A DNA stretch of 64,000 nt from Paenibacillus alkalitolerans (GCF_016482785.1 NZ_JAEMXM010000017.1:51812-115811); one strand, 5' to 3'. Positions 40,738 through 49,946 are shown, numbered from the stretch's first letter. Notes: generated by a model not told the origin, from the sequence alone. Translations and numbers: made by a program.

Positions 40738-41388
40738 TTACGACAGCTTGAGCAGCAGCTCTTCAAGGCTGAGCTCCTTCATCGAACCGATCCGCATGTC
40801 GTATTTCTCAAAGTGCAATGCTTCCGTCACAGGGTTCGGCACAATGACGCAGCGCAGTCCCGCGGCGACAGCCGCCTTGGCGCCGTTGGCGGAGTCTTCG
40901 AAAGCGACCGCTTCGTGCGGTTCAATGCCGAGACGGCGAACCGACAACGTGTACAGCTCCGGATCCGGCTTCACCTGCGCGACGTCGTCTTTCGTGCAGA
41001 GGGTTTCGAAGTAATGCATCAGACCGTGCGACGTAAGGAACGATTCCACCCATGGATATGGAGAACTGGTTGCCAATGCGATCCGCAATCCGAGCCTGCT
41101 CGCATCCTTCAAGTAGTCCTCGACCCCATCGCGAAGAGGAAGCGTCGCCGCTTTCTCATGATGCTTTGCAAAAGCCCGCCTTTTCACATCCTCCAAACCG
41201 TCTTCGGAGCCCATCTTATCGGTGATATAACGAAATAAAGAATCGTCGTACGTTCCGATTCCGTGAGCGAACACTTCGAGCGGAAGGTCGATGTCATGCT
41301 CGGCCAACGTTTCCCGGAACGAATCGTACCATACCGTCTCCGTATCCAGCATTGTCCCGTCAAAATCAAACACTACGGCTTTAAACAT
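40738..41388 (-). CDS. HAD-superfamily phosphatase/phosphomutase (beta-PGM-like)
   Basis: 216-residue HAD hydrolase, subfamily IA with alpha-helical cap. Motif I DFDGTMLDTE (nucleophile Asp ~residue 8), motif II ALATSSP, motif III Lys in VKPDPELY, motif IV FEDSANGAKAA. It is close to beta-phosphoglucomutase/YhcW-type phosphatases; the substrate cannot be told. ATG follows CAGGGAGTGG. Confidence 0.9.
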   Translation of the reverse strand: MFKAVVFDFDGTMLDTETVWYDSFRETLAEHDIDLPLEVFAHGIGTYDDSLFRYITDKMGSEDGLEDVKRRAFAKHHEKAATLPLRDGVEDYLKDASRLGLRIALATSSPYPWVESFLTSHGLMHYFETLCTKDDVAQVKPDPELYTLSVRRLGIEPHEAVAFEDSANGAKAAVAAGLRCVIVPNPVTEALHFEKYDMRIGSMKELSLEELLLKLS

Positions 41389-41561
41389 CTCAATCCACTC
41401 CCTGGTTTCTCTTTTTCTTTTCTCCCCGATTTGTTACCATGATTAATGATGCATTGAACGGGGACATTAAAGCTTGTAAATGACATTTTACCATATAAGG
41501 CATTTACCGGATTACATAAAGTTCAGCAGGGCAGCAAAGATTTGAACGGGGGTTACCGGGT

Positions 41562-41702
41562 ATGACATTGTCGCGTGCGGAAGAGAGAAACCGGATACGG
41601 TTCGAGCGGCGCCGAAGATGGAAAAGATTCGTCGCCGCATCCGGTTTGACGATCGGCATCGGTTCGGCCGTCGTTTGGCTGTGGCATTGGACGGGGGGTT
41701 GA
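41562..41702 (+). CDS. 46-residue single-span membrane protein upstream of ung
   Basis: ATG 41562 follows ACGGGGGTTACC. The N-terminal half is very basic ([15 protein letters not shown]); the second half is one membrane helix ([16 protein letters not shown]). It stops four bases before ung and probably shares its mRNA. No family recognised; small basic membrane proteins of this form are often missed by gene callers. Confidence 0.55.
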   Translation: MTLSRAEERNRIRFERRRRWKRFVAASGLTIGIGSAVVWLWHWTGG

Positions 41703-41706
41703 GAAT

Positions 41707-42384
41707 ATGGGTTTGATCGGAAACGATTGGGATGCGCTGCTTGCGTCTGAATATGACAAGCCTTATTTCCAACAATTGCAGCGGTTTCTCGCGGTCGAGT
41801 ATGAACAGGCGGCGGTGTTTCCGGAGCGGCGCGATATATTTTCCGCTCTTCGGTTAACGCCGTACGCGGATACGAAAGTGGTCATTCTCGGACAAGATCC
41901 TTATCACGGGCCGGGACAAGCTCACGGGTTAAGTTTCTCGGTACGATACGGGGTCGGAATTCCCAGGTCGTTAACCAATATATTTAAGGAATTGAAGGAC
42001 GACGTCGGGGCGGACATTCCGAAGCACGGAAATTTGGACTCATGGGCACGGCAAGGGGTTCTTCTGCTAAATACCGTCCTCACCGTAAGGGAAGGAGAGC
42101 CAAACTCGCACAAAGGTAAAGGTTGGGAAATATTTACGGACCGAATCATTCGCATCCTGAATGACCACGAAACTCCGATCGTATTCATTCTGTGGGGATC
42201 GCACGCGGCGGCGAAACGGGAGCTCATTGACGAGAGCCGGCACCATGTCATCGTCTCGGCCCACCCGAGTCCGCTGTCCGCCCGGAGGGGCTTCTTCGGC
42301 AGCCGGCCGTTCTCGAAGACGAACGAAATGCTGAAGAGCTCCGGGTTACCCGAGATCGATTGGACGCTCCCTGTTTCACCTTAG
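41707..42384 (+). CDS. ung: Uracil-DNA glycosylase, family 1
   Basis: 225-residue Ung. The water-activating motif [18 protein letters not shown] (~residues 58-75) and the intercalating-loop motif [15 protein letters not shown] (~residues 184-198) are complete. It removes uracil from DNA. ATG follows GGGGGGTTGAGAAT. The end overlaps the convergent radical SAM gene by four bases. A second, unrelated type of UDG is at 31919. Confidence 0.97.
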   Translation: MGLIGNDWDALLASEYDKPYFQQLQRFLAVEYEQAAVFPERRDIFSALRLTPYADTKVVILGQDPYHGPGQAHGLSFSVRYGVGIPRSLTNIFKELKDDVGADIPKHGNLDSWARQGVLLLNTVLTVREGEPNSHKGKGWEIFTDRIIRILNDHETPIVFILWGSHAAAKRELIDESRHHVIVSAHPSPLSARRGFFGSRPFSKTNEMLKSSGLPEIDWTLPVSP

Positions 42385-43325
42385 AAGGAGAAAGCAAGCT
42401 GCACCGGAGGTTCCGCGGGACGGCGGCGATTATCCCAGTCCGAAAGGCCGTGTTGTTTCAGCAAAGTCTTGACCGTGTCCATGACCGGCTCTTTGTAATC
42501 GTTGGGCACGTATGCGGACCTCTCGTATAACCGGGCCATCTTTTCGGTAAGATGAGGGTAGTGCTGCCCAATGCAATGGAAAAACCAATATTTCACCTCG
42601 CGCGTGCTTAACCGCATGATAGAGGGCATGACGAACGATGCGCCGGCTTCGGCGGCGGCGTGAATGACCTCTTGCAGGTCGCTGCCGCCGTCGGTCAACA
42701 ACGGTACGATCGGTGCCAGAAACACGGACGTGGGAACACCCGCTTCATTCAATTGCCGCACTGTCTCCAGCCGCTGTACGGGAGACGGAGTCGATGGTTC
42801 CAGGTTGCGCCATACGGTTTTATTCAATGTATTAATGCTGATATTGACGGACACCGATTTCATGTTCCGCAAAATATCCAAGTCACGCAGCACAAGGGGA
42901 GAGCGGGTGGTGATGCTGACATCGGCTTTATACTTGGACAGCACTTCCAAACAAGCTCTCGTGAGCCGGGCTTTGCCCTCCGCTTGCTGATACGGGTCGG
43001 TCGCCGTACCGATCGCGATGCCGCCCTTCACGGCGCGGCGCCCTCCGAGCGTGAGCTTGGCAAGCTGCTCGTCAAGCGATTGTGCGGCGTTCGTCTTCAT
43101 AAATACATGCCGTTGAAACGTATCGTCCGCCGCTTCCCCCAGGAACGTATGCGTCGACCGCGCGTAACAGAAGCTGCAGCCGTGCTGGCAGCCGCGGTAC
43201 GGATTGATGGACCAATCGAACGGCATGGAAGGGGCTTTCACAGCGTTAAGAATCGTCTTTGCTTGTAACGCCTCGTAACGGATCATCTCAGATGCAATCC
43301 CCCAGTCAGGAACGTTTGTTCCCAT
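42381..43325 (-). CDS. Rv2578c-type radical SAM protein (SPL-like)
   Basis: 314-residue radical SAM enzyme. Cluster motif [15 protein letters not shown] (C-x3-C-x2-C, ~residues 45-60), then GTATDPYQ and [14 protein letters not shown]. This group resembles spore photoproduct lyase but is of unknown reaction. The annotated ATG 43325 begins two bases after the upstream stop, suggesting coupling; an internal ATG at 43286 (MIRYEAL) is an alternative, and would place a LexA-like palindrome in the leader. Confidence 0.88.
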   Translation of the reverse strand: MGTNVPDWGIASEMIRYEALQAKTILNAVKAPSMPFDWSINPYRGCQHGCSFCYARSTHTFLGEAADDTFQRHVFMKTNAAQSLDEQLAKLTLGGRRAVKGGIAIGTATDPYQQAEGKARLTRACLEVLSKYKADVSITTRSPLVLRDLDILRNMKSVSVNISINTLNKTVWRNLEPSTPSPVQRLETVRQLNEAGVPTSVFLAPIVPLLTDGGSDLQEVIHAAAEAGASFVMPSIMRLSTREVKYWFFHCIGQHYPHLTEKMARLYERSAYVPNDYKEPVMDTVKTLLKQHGLSDWDNRRRPAEPPVQLAFSF

Positions 43326-43329
43326 TTTA
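43309..43329 (-). promoter_or_regulatory. LexA-box-like palindrome next to a possible -10 element
   Basis: GGAACGTTTGTTCC (43309-43322) differs from the LexA consensus at two of 14 positions. On the minus strand it directly follows GGTAAAATG (TAAAAT at 43324-43329), with TGGACA 18 bp further up. Similar spacing of GTGGTAAAATG and a LexA-like site is seen before rmuC. Confidence 0.35.
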
Positions 43330-43764
43330 CCACCGTAAGGGGTCGCTTGTCCATCCGTCAGCCGTCATGCGGTATTCATACTTCTTAATCTTAATTGTAA
43401 GTATGGCTCCTTTCCCGTAAACTTCCGCCTTCCTGTGAAACGCCGCTTCAAACACCTTCTTCTTCTCTTCGAATTGCGCGATCGTCATTCCCGGGCGAAG
43501 CCGGTAGCGAAATACGTAGAAATCGTTATCTTCCCGGTCGGACAGAGCGATCAGCTCCGGAAACAACTTATCTTTCTTCGGTTTAACGAATAGATTCGCG
43601 TTATCGAACGTTTGCTTCATTCTTCGGGCGTACCGCGTGCGCCAATGGGACCGCCATAGTCCGTACATGAAAACTCCGATTGCGATGACGGCAAACCACC
43701 TGTATTTGTTCGCCGCAATCGCAGTTAACCACTCGTCTCCGGACGGAAAAAGCGACTCGATCAT
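43327..43764 (-). CDS. Hypothetical single-span membrane protein
   Basis: 145 residues. One membrane helix near the N-terminus (WFAVIAIGVFMYGLW), then a basic linker (RSHWRTRYARRMKQ) and a soluble domain (FPELIALSDREDNDFYVFRYRL, quoted in part: FPELIALSDREDNDFYVF). The layout recalls the N-terminal part of FtsK-like conjugation ATPases, but no ATPase domain follows. ATG 43764 is chosen, with GCGGAGGTGG upstream. It precedes the radical SAM gene by one base. Confidence 0.6.
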   Translation of the reverse strand: MIESLFPSGDEWLTAIAANKYRWFAVIAIGVFMYGLWRSHWRTRYARRMKQTFDNANLFVKPKKDKLFPELIALSDREDNDFYVFRYRLRPGMTIAQFEEKKKVFEAAFHRKAEVYGKGAILTIKIKKYEYRMTADGWTSDPLRW

Positions 43765-43906
43765 CGAACATTCCACCTCCGCGGATGCATGTCTTACTTC
43801 TTTTCATTGTATAGGGACAAAGGACAAATTATGTCGTTCCGTTCGCGCAGCGATATTATATAATGTTCTTATCGCCGTTAACGCGAGATAGAGAGGAGAT
43901 GGGAAC

Positions 43907-44770
43907 ATGAAATTGCGCGTGTCCGCAGTGCAATACCATTTGCACTCGATAAGCAGCTTCGAGGAGTTCCGCGCAAGGGTGGAACACTATGTGAAAACCG
44001 CCGAAGAATACGGGACGGAATTTTTGTTGTTTCCGGAGTTTTTCACGACGCAGCTCCTGTCTATCCCGACCGCTTCGGGGCAAGCTGCAGGTATCGGGGA
44101 GCTGCCGAAGTATACGGAAGCGTACCGGGCGTTGTTCCGCGAATTGGCGGGCTCGACAGGCATGCATATCATCGCCGGGACGCACGTGCTGGAGCGCGAG
44201 GGGCGCTTGTACAACGTTGCGCACATGTTTTATCCTGACGGCACTGTCGTCGAGCAGCCGAAGCTTCACATCACGCCGACGGAAGTGAATGAATGGAATA
44301 TGAACGCGGGAGACGGCCTTAGCGTATTTCCCACTTCGAAAGGGACTGTAGCGCTCCTTACATGCTACGATATCGAGTTTCCTGAAATCGTCCGAATCGC
44401 AAAGGCGAAAGGCGCCGACGTCATCTTCTGTCCGTCGTGCACGGACGATCGCCACGGATTTTACCGAGTCCGGTATACAAGCCATGCGCGAGCGGTGGAA
44501 AATCAAGTGTATGTCGTCACGACGGGCACGGTCGGCAGCTTGCCGACGGTCGACTTTATGCGCGGGAATTACGGGCAAGCGGCGGTCATTACGCCGAACG
44601 ACATTCCGTTCCCGCCGCGGGGCATCCTCGTTGAAGGCGAAATTAATCAAGATATGATCGTTACCGCCGATCTCGATCTTTCCTTGTTGTACGAAGTGCG
44701 CGAGAGGGGCAGCGTCACGACTTGGCGGGACCGGCGCACGGATCTTTATACGGATTGGAAGCAAGGATAA
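43907..44770 (+). CDS. Carbon-nitrogen hydrolase (nitrilase superfamily)
   Basis: 287-residue CN hydrolase with the Glu-Lys-Cys triad: FLLFPEFFTT (Glu ~residue 44), VEQPKLHITPTE (Lys ~124) and LLTCYDIEFPE (Cys ~158). It would cleave an amide or nitrile. ATG follows GAGAGGAGATG. A GNAT gene follows after 140 bp; in Bacillus YhcX these two domains are one protein, in the reverse order. Confidence 0.92.
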   Translation: MKLRVSAVQYHLHSISSFEEFRARVEHYVKTAEEYGTEFLLFPEFFTTQLLSIPTASGQAAGIGELPKYTEAYRALFRELAGSTGMHIIAGTHVLEREGRLYNVAHMFYPDGTVVEQPKLHITPTEVNEWNMNAGDGLSVFPTSKGTVALLTCYDIEFPEIVRIAKAKGADVIFCPSCTDDRHGFYRVRYTSHARAVENQVYVVTTGTVGSLPTVDFMRGNYGQAAVITPNDIPFPPRGILVEGEINQDMIVTADLDLSLLYEVRERGSVTTWRDRRTDLYTDWKQG

Positions 44771-44808
44771 ACGGCTTCGCCGTCCTCTTCGAGGTCGGCG
44801 CCGTTTAC
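44768..44808 (+). terminator. Hairpin after the nitrilase gene
   Basis: AAACGGC (44769-44775) pairs with GCCGTTT (44800-44806), with an inner CCTC/GAGG stem. The U tract is short, so strength is doubtful. Confidence 0.4.
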
Positions 44809-44911
44809 CGTTGAAATATAAGCCAAGTATAGATGTGAAACTTATACTTTCTTATATTTTAAGAAAACCTCTTTCGAGGCCAATTCACAGAAGCACTAGG
44901 AGGATGTCGTT

Positions 44912-45586
44912 ATGTCGTACAGATCTGAATTCTACGCATTCGGTCGAAGCGACGTTCCGCTAAAGTCCGTCGTCCGAACGTACGGAGCTTCGGATTTCGA
45001 ACAATTGATCGACATGCAGCGGGAATGCTTTCCGCCGCCTTTTCCGCCGGAATTGTGGTGGAACCGGGAGCAGCTCGCTTCGCACGTGGAGCGTTTCCCC
45101 GAGGGCGCATTATGCGTGGAGGCGGACGGCATGCTTGTCGGATCGATGACCGGGCTTCTTGTCCGCTGGGATCCTCAAGACCGGCCTCACACTTGGGCGG
45201 AGATCACCGATGAAGGGTACATACGCAACCACGATCCTTCCGGCGATACGCTATACATCGTCGATATCAGCGTTCGGCCTTCGCACCGCAAATACGGATA
45301 CGGCAAAGCGTTGATGCACGCGATGTATCATCTGGTAGTGGAGAAGCGGCTCAAGCGGCTGCTGGGCGGCGGGAGAATGTCCGGCTACCATGAAGTCGCG
45401 GACGCGATGACTGCCGAGCAATATGCGGATGAAGTCGTGAGCGGGTTGCGCAAGGATCCCGTCATTACGTTCCTGCTGCGTTGCGGCCGCACACCGGTCG
45501 CCGTTGCGGAAAACTACCTCGAGGACGACGAATCCCGCAATTACGCGCTGTTGATGGAATGGAGAAATCCTTTTTGCCGGTCATGA
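44912..45586 (+). CDS. GNAT-family N-acetyltransferase
   Basis: 224-residue acetyltransferase. Acetyl-CoA site: LYIVDISVRPSHRKYGYGKALM (motif A with R-x2-x-G-Y-G, ~residues 113-134, quoted in part elsewhere as RPSHRKYGYGKAL). FGRSDVPLKSVVRTYGASDF begins the domain, and HTWAEITDEGYIRNHDPSG precedes motif A. The matching domain in YhcX-type fusions suggests joint function with the nitrilase upstream. ATG follows CTAGGAGGATG. Confidence 0.85.
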   Translation: MSYRSEFYAFGRSDVPLKSVVRTYGASDFEQLIDMQRECFPPPFPPELWWNREQLASHVERFPEGALCVEADGMLVGSMTGLLVRWDPQDRPHTWAEITDEGYIRNHDPSGDTLYIVDISVRPSHRKYGYGKALMHAMYHLVVEKRLKRLLGGGRMSGYHEVADAMTAEQYADEVVSGLRKDPVITFLLRCGRTPVAVAENYLEDDESRNYALLMEWRNPFCRS

Positions 45587-45687
45587 GGAGATACGATTTG
45601 CCGCGGAATAACGGAGTCGGGGAACCTTTTGGCGGGAACATACGTAATAACGTGGGAAACCATTTTTGATCGTTGGAGGTTGTTCTC

Positions 45688-46464
45688 ATGTCGTTCTTTA
45701 ATCGGATGTTGGCCAGTATCGGAATCGGCTCGGCGCAGGTGGATACGCTGTTGGAGAAGCAGCGCTACCAGGTCGGCGAAGAGGTGCGCGGGGTCGTCAA
45801 GGTGCGCGGCGGCAACATTGAACAGCAGATCGACCGTATTTACATCTCGTTGATGACGCAGTATTTGAAGGAAGTTAACGACCAGAAGGTATATCAGAAT
45901 GCGGAACTCGGAAAGTTCAGCGTGTCGGAGCCGTTCAAGCTTGCGCCGGGCGAAACGAAGGAAATTCCGTTCTCGTTCGCTTTGCCGCAAGGAACACCGC
46001 TGTCGGTCGGCCGCACTCCGGTTTGGTTGAAGACAGGGCTCGACATTAAGAGCGCAGTCGACCCGACGGACGACGACAAGATCGAAGTGGCGCCGAACGC
46101 AGCGATGCAAACGGTATTCGACGCGGTTTCCGGGCTTGGATTTCAGCTGCGGAAAGCGGATTGCGAATACGCGCCGCGTTTCGGATACGGATCGTTCGCG
46201 CAGGAATTCGAGTTTTATCCGGTATCGGGGCCGTTCCGGGGGAAGCTCGACGAGCTGGAAGTCATCTTCACGCCGTCACCGGCGGGAGGACTCGAAGTGC
46301 TGATGCAGATCGACCGCCGCGCGCGCGGATTGGGGAGCTTGTTTGCGGAAGCGATGGATATGGACGAGACGTTCGTGCGCTGCCGCTTTGACGAAGCAAC
46401 ATTGTCGCGGGGGGCTCAAGCAGTCGCAAGCGAACTGGAAAGCGTCATTCGACGGTATTCTTAA
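45688..46464 (+). CDS. spo0M: Sporulation-control protein Spo0M
   Basis: 258-residue SpoOM/arrestin-like protein. Starts MSFFNRMLASIGIGSAQVDT and contains VGEEVRGVVKVRGGNIEQQI, then LAPGETKEIPFSF, and the C-terminal FVRCRFDEATL. Spo0M influences the sporulation phosphorelay and interacts with cytoskeletal proteins in Bacillus. ATG 45688 follows TTGGAGGTTGTTC. Stand-alone. The 220 bp downstream (46465-46688) hold no convincing gene. Confidence 0.93.
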   Translation: MSFFNRMLASIGIGSAQVDTLLEKQRYQVGEEVRGVVKVRGGNIEQQIDRIYISLMTQYLKEVNDQKVYQNAELGKFSVSEPFKLAPGETKEIPFSFALPQGTPLSVGRTPVWLKTGLDIKSAVDPTDDDKIEVAPNAAMQTVFDAVSGLGFQLRKADCEYAPRFGYGSFAQEFEFYPVSGPFRGKLDELEVIFTPSPAGGLEVLMQIDRRARGLGSLFAEAMDMDETFVRCRFDEATLSRGAQAVASELESVIRRYS

Positions 46465-46688
46465 GGAGAAGGAGATCGCCTGCCATGCGGATGGCTACTC
46501 TTGGGTGGCACCGTATGCGGGCGATTTTTGTTTCGGCGATTGGTTCGGCATGCGCCTCGACTTAAGTCAAGCATAAAACCGTCCCAAGGGCTGAACCGGT
46601 TCTCATCCCCAAGACTGTTATGCGCCGCCATATTTATCCATAAAGTGGGAGTAGTAAAAACTTTAAGGATAGGGACAGGTGAGCGGGG

Positions 46689-47573
46689 ATGGGAAGCTCA
46701 AATGCCGGAACGAGTGCCGGCAAGTTATTCGAGGGTGAAAAATGGCTCGTTCTTACGGGACTGCTCGGATTCGCACTGGCGGGTATATGCGCGATATGGG
46801 TAATGGTGTACGGAGGGGCGGTCTCTCCCGACGGAGACATTACGAAAGCGATTTCCTTCAATGCCGCGCTGGGCTTATTTCTCTTGTCGACGGCGGCGAT
46901 CAGCCCGATCTCGGCGATGGGGGCGCGGAGCAGAGCGGTATTTCGCTGGTCCTACATTGTCCTGGCGCTATACTCATATTTCGCAGAAACCGTGCAACAT
47001 TTCCGCGGCGTTAACCCCAGATTCGTGGAGGACGGCAGCGCCTTCGATGAGGCGGTCTCTAACGTGTTTGCTTTAGTCGCGCTGCTACTGGTAGTTTACT
47101 ATGTATTCTTGGCGGTTCAGTACTTCCGGAGGACAACGTATGAGCTCCGTCCGGAAATGGTACTTGGTATCCGATATGCAATGATCGCCACCATGCTGTC
47201 GTTTGCAGCGGGAATTTGGATTTCCGTCAATCAGGGTCGTTATACCGGATTGGAAGGCAATATCATTTGGCTGCACGGCCTTGGCTTCCACGCGCTTCAA
47301 GCGGTGCCGATCGTCGCTTGGCTTGCGGAGCGCACCTCGCTGCCGGCCGAGGTTCGCCGCAGAATGATCCATGCCGCCGGTACGTCTTTCTTGCTAGGAC
47401 TGGCGGCGGTCGGATGGCAGACGTACCTCGGACGCTCCATCTTCGAGTTGTCTGAGTTTCCGTTCATTGCGTTCGTCTTCTTCTTGGCTTCTCTCGCGGC
47501 GGGAGCGTTCGTGCTGAGGGAAGCCATAACAGCAAGAAACAGCGGGCAGTCCAAAGGCGTCGCTGCGTCCTAG
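46689..47573 (+). CDS. Unrecognised multi-span membrane protein
   Basis: 294 residues, about seven membrane helices, starting after a polar N-terminus (MGSSNAGTSAGKLFEGEKW). Notable segment WLHGLGFHALQAVPIVAWL holds two His in or near a helix, as in haem- or metal-binding membrane proteins. ATG follows CAGGTGAGCGGGG. No family could be named. Terminator follows. Confidence 0.75.
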   Translation: MGSSNAGTSAGKLFEGEKWLVLTGLLGFALAGICAIWVMVYGGAVSPDGDITKAISFNAALGLFLLSTAAISPISAMGARSRAVFRWSYIVLALYSYFAETVQHFRGVNPRFVEDGSAFDEAVSNVFALVALLLVVYYVFLAVQYFRRTTYELRPEMVLGIRYAMIATMLSFAAGIWISVNQGRYTGLEGNIIWLHGLGFHALQAVPIVAWLAERTSLPAEVRRRMIHAAGTSFLLGLAAVGWQTYLGRSIFELSEFPFIAFVFFLASLAAGAFVLREAITARNSGQSKGVAAS

Positions 47574-47596
47574 GGCATAACAATGTGCAGTACAAA

Positions 47597-47628
47597 GAAC
47601 CGTCAGGCGAATCCCTGACGGTTTTTAA
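47597..47628 (+). terminator. Terminator after the membrane protein gene
   Basis: AACCGTCAGG / CCTGACGGTT (47598-47607 with 47614-47623), then TTT. Confidence 0.85.
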
Positions 47629-47931
47629 TATGTCTTAAGGAAATGGGGATGAGAAAAGGAACCGCGAGCCCCGAACACGTCATCAAGAACGCGGCGGTCA
47701 AGTCGAGGGAAAGCAACCCGATATGGGGTTTATAATAAGATATGAATTTGCGAATCAAAGTCAAAACGGTTCACGCTTCATGTCGATTTTCGGACAAAAT
47801 AAATAGCCGTGAATGAACCCAAGTTCATCCGCGGCACAATGCGCAAACTCAATTTATCCCGCAGGCAGCGCGCACAAGTCATTCGTTCGAAAAATCGATG
47901 CTGCCGTTTTCCATTATATAGGTGAAAGGTT

Positions 47932-47960
47932 TTGCGAGTCAATGTCCGATCGGGTAAGAT
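47932..47960 (+). promoter_or_regulatory. Sigma-A promoter of the aromatic-acid exporter-like gene
   Basis: TTGCGA (47932-47937), 17-bp spacer, TAAGAT (47955-47960). The predicted leader is short, ending in GGGAGG. The rest of 47640-47930 shows nothing identifiable. Confidence 0.6.
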
Positions 47961-47984
47961 AGGTACGCGAGGGAGGAAATGTCC

Positions 47985-49031
47985 ATGAATGTGACCATCG
48001 GCGCGCGTGTCGTGAAAACAGGCATCGCCGTCGCGTTGGCTTTATATATGACGGTTTTATTGGGTTTTCAGCCCGGCGACAGAATTATTGCCTGCGTGGC
48101 GGCCATCTTTACTCTTCAGCCGTCAGTATACCGCTCTTGGCAGCACCTGCTTGAGCAAGTGCAGTCCAACACGCTCGGCGCCGCACTGGCTCTTGGCATC
48201 GGTTATTTGCTGCCGGTGAACGAAATTGTCATCGGGTTGACGTGCATCGTCGTCATTCTCATTACCATTGCGCTGCGCATGGAAAACGCGGTGGCGTTGA
48301 CGCTCGTCACCGTCATTGTCGTACTGCTTGCGGGAAGCGATCTGCAGTTTGCGCTCCATCGCTTTCTTCTCATCCTGGTCGGCATCGGGTGCGCATTCAT
48401 TGTGAACGCGGTCATTTTGCCGCCAAATCATGTCAAGCAATTTCTCGAAGGATATCGTTCCGCTCTGCAATCGCTGTCCTTGCTGCTGCGGACCGCCGTC
48501 TCCGACGAAATGAAGGAGAGCGAATCCAAGTCGCTGCGCGAGAAATTGAATGACGCCGTATTGAAGCTTAACGAACGTTACGGGATATTGGAGGAGGAGT
48601 GGCGCAAGTGGAGACGGTTCCGGCCGCAGCCGAGCCGCCAGCTTGTCGTGCAAAAGCAAATGATGAAGGCGTTGACGATAGGCATGGAAGTGCTGGATTC
48701 GGTGGAGGAGCATTACTTCTCGCACCGTAACCGCGACGGGGCGGACCGTACGTACGACGAATGCCTGGAAGAGCTGATGAAATATCATGAGTATACGTTT
48801 TTGAAGTATGAGGGGAAGATGAAGCCGGGAGACCACTTGAACGGCAAAATCCGAGCCGACACCGAGAAATTGCTGCGGCGGGCGGTGGCGAACGCGGCCG
48901 TCGACGACGAGCCTCAATTAAAGCTTGTCGTAGTGGCTTCCGCCATTTACGAGTACGCTCATCAATTGCGCAGGCTGGATAAAATGATCGGACATATGAA
49001 ACAACAAGATGAAGGAAAGGATGAACGTTAA
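47985..49031 (+). CDS. Aromatic acid exporter family (ArAE/FUSC) membrane protein
   Basis: 348 residues. The N-terminal ~150 residues form about five to six membrane helices, with RVVKTGIAVALALYMTVLLG and AAIFTLQPSVYRSW; the second half is a soluble helical domain with many charged residues. This matches the Firmicute aromatic acid exporter family (DUF939-type). ATG 47985 lies eight bases after GAGGGAGG; ATG 47979 is too close. The next gene follows after five bases. Confidence 0.85.
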   Translation: MNVTIGARVVKTGIAVALALYMTVLLGFQPGDRIIACVAAIFTLQPSVYRSWQHLLEQVQSNTLGAALALGIGYLLPVNEIVIGLTCIVVILITIALRMENAVALTLVTVIVVLLAGSDLQFALHRFLLILVGIGCAFIVNAVILPPNHVKQFLEGYRSALQSLSLLLRTAVSDEMKESESKSLREKLNDAVLKLNERYGILEEEWRKWRRFRPQPSRQLVVQKQMMKALTIGMEVLDSVEEHYFSHRNRDGADRTYDECLEELMKYHEYTFLKYEGKMKPGDHLNGKIRADTEKLLRRAVANAAVDDEPQLKLVVVASAIYEYAHQLRRLDKMIGHMKQQDEGKDER

Positions 49032-49036
49032 CAAAA

Positions 49037-49300
49037 GTGCGAGTCAGGTTTGAAACAAACAGCCCGTACGGGATAACGAAATATCTCCGCACCCTCCGCA
49101 TGTATGGAGAAGTGACGACCACATTGAAACGGGGACACGTCGACCCTATTGTGGAAGTGGAGTTTAACGGCAATGTCCTTTCGAAGCTATACGAGATTAT
49201 GGATGAAACCGGCGCGACGCTCGTGTTGAGCGAGAATAACGGTGCGGATGCGGATGTGGTGCCGTTGATCGTCGAGATAGAGGACAAGCAAGCGGAGTAA
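49037..49300 (+). CDS. Small acidic hypothetical protein
   Basis: 87 residues, GTG start, mixed alpha/beta pattern: MRVRFETNSPYGITKYLRTL, then VDPIVEVEFNGNVLSKLYEI and an acidic end. No recognised family. Five bases after the exporter-like gene, so the two are probably co-expressed. Ribosome binding site weak (GGAAAGGATGAACG), consistent with coupling. Confidence 0.6.
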   Translation: MRVRFETNSPYGITKYLRTLRMYGEVTTTLKRGHVDPIVEVEFNGNVLSKLYEIMDETGATLVLSENNGADADVVPLIVEIEDKQAE

Positions 49301-49419
49301 CCGTTGGAACTTATTCAAACAGGCCCCATCCCGGCGACTGCATGCATACGATACGCGGTATGGCGCAATCGCCGGACATCACAAATTCGAGTGACGGCCG
49401 TTGAGCGGGGACGAGCTTC

Positions 49420-49773
49420 TTAGGCTTCGGATTCACCGCAAGCGGACGGGCAGCTGCTTACATCCACTTCTTCGCTCCAGCTTTCAGCCCATTTCCGAAT
49501 TTCGCTCACGATCGGCTCGAACGCTTTGCCTTTATCCGTTAACGAATATTCAACGCGTACCGGCACTTCGGGATAAATTACCCGGGACACCATCCCGGCC
49601 GCTTCCAGCTCTTTCAAGCGCTCCGATAAAATTCTGCCGCTGATCGGCAGAGAGTTTTCTATTTCGGAAAACCGGAGCGGCCCGCCCAACAAAGTGTTGA
49701 TCACAAGCACCATCCAGCGCTTGCTGAGCAGTTCCATCGCTTCCGTCAATTTGCAGCCTTTCGTATGTTCCAT
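49420..49773 (-). CDS. HxlR-family transcriptional regulator
   Basis: 117-residue winged-helix regulator. Family motif: CKLTEAMELLSKRWMVLVIN and LGGPLRFSEIENSLPISGRI, then LSERLKELEAAGMVSRVIYP (each quoted in part). It begins METGK-like MEHTKGC with the Cys used for redox sensing in some relatives. The gene's promoter overlaps a 13-bp inverted repeat (49817-49866), which could be an autoregulatory operator. The target genes are unknown. Confidence 0.92.
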   Translation of the reverse strand: MEHTKGCKLTEAMELLSKRWMVLVINTLLGGPLRFSEIENSLPISGRILSERLKELEAAGMVSRVIYPEVPVRVEYSLTDKGKAFEPIVSEIRKWAESWSEEVDVSSCPSACGESEA

Positions 49774-49816
49774 ATCGATTCACCAAACCTCGCTTGAACG
49801 CATTTCTCCATATTAT

Positions 49817-49866
49817 AACATTGAAATTCATAAAGTCTCATGTTAAAACTTGAGAATTTCAATGTT
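49817..49866. promoter_or_regulatory. 13-bp inverted repeat over the hxlR-type promoter
   Basis: AACATTGAAATTC (49817-49829) and GAATTTCAATGTT (49854-49866) are perfect inverse copies 24 bp apart. The minus-strand TATAAT (49812-49817) of the regulator abuts the left arm. Confidence 0.6.
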
Positions 49867-49900
49867 CAAACCAAACCTCCCTTTATTCGAGGAGAATCGA

Positions 49901-49937
49901 AGAAAGCCCGTCGCCTTATGGGGCTGCGGGCTTTCAT
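49901..49937 (-). terminator. Terminator of the 102-residue hypothetical gene
   Basis: AAAGCCCG / CGGGCTTT (49903-49910 with 49927-49934), with an inner CGCC/GGGG stem. The minus strand continues CTTTCTTC. Confidence 0.75.
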
Positions 49938-49946
49938 TATCCGTTT

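Noticed and set aside
46465..46576. Short frames after spo0M (26 to ~38 codons)
   Set aside because: One has a ribosome-binding-like GGAGAAGGAG, but the peptides look random and no terminator or homologue pattern supports them.
47820..47930. 38-codon GTG frame before the aromatic-acid exporter-like gene
   Set aside because: No ribosome binding site and an unconvincing peptide.
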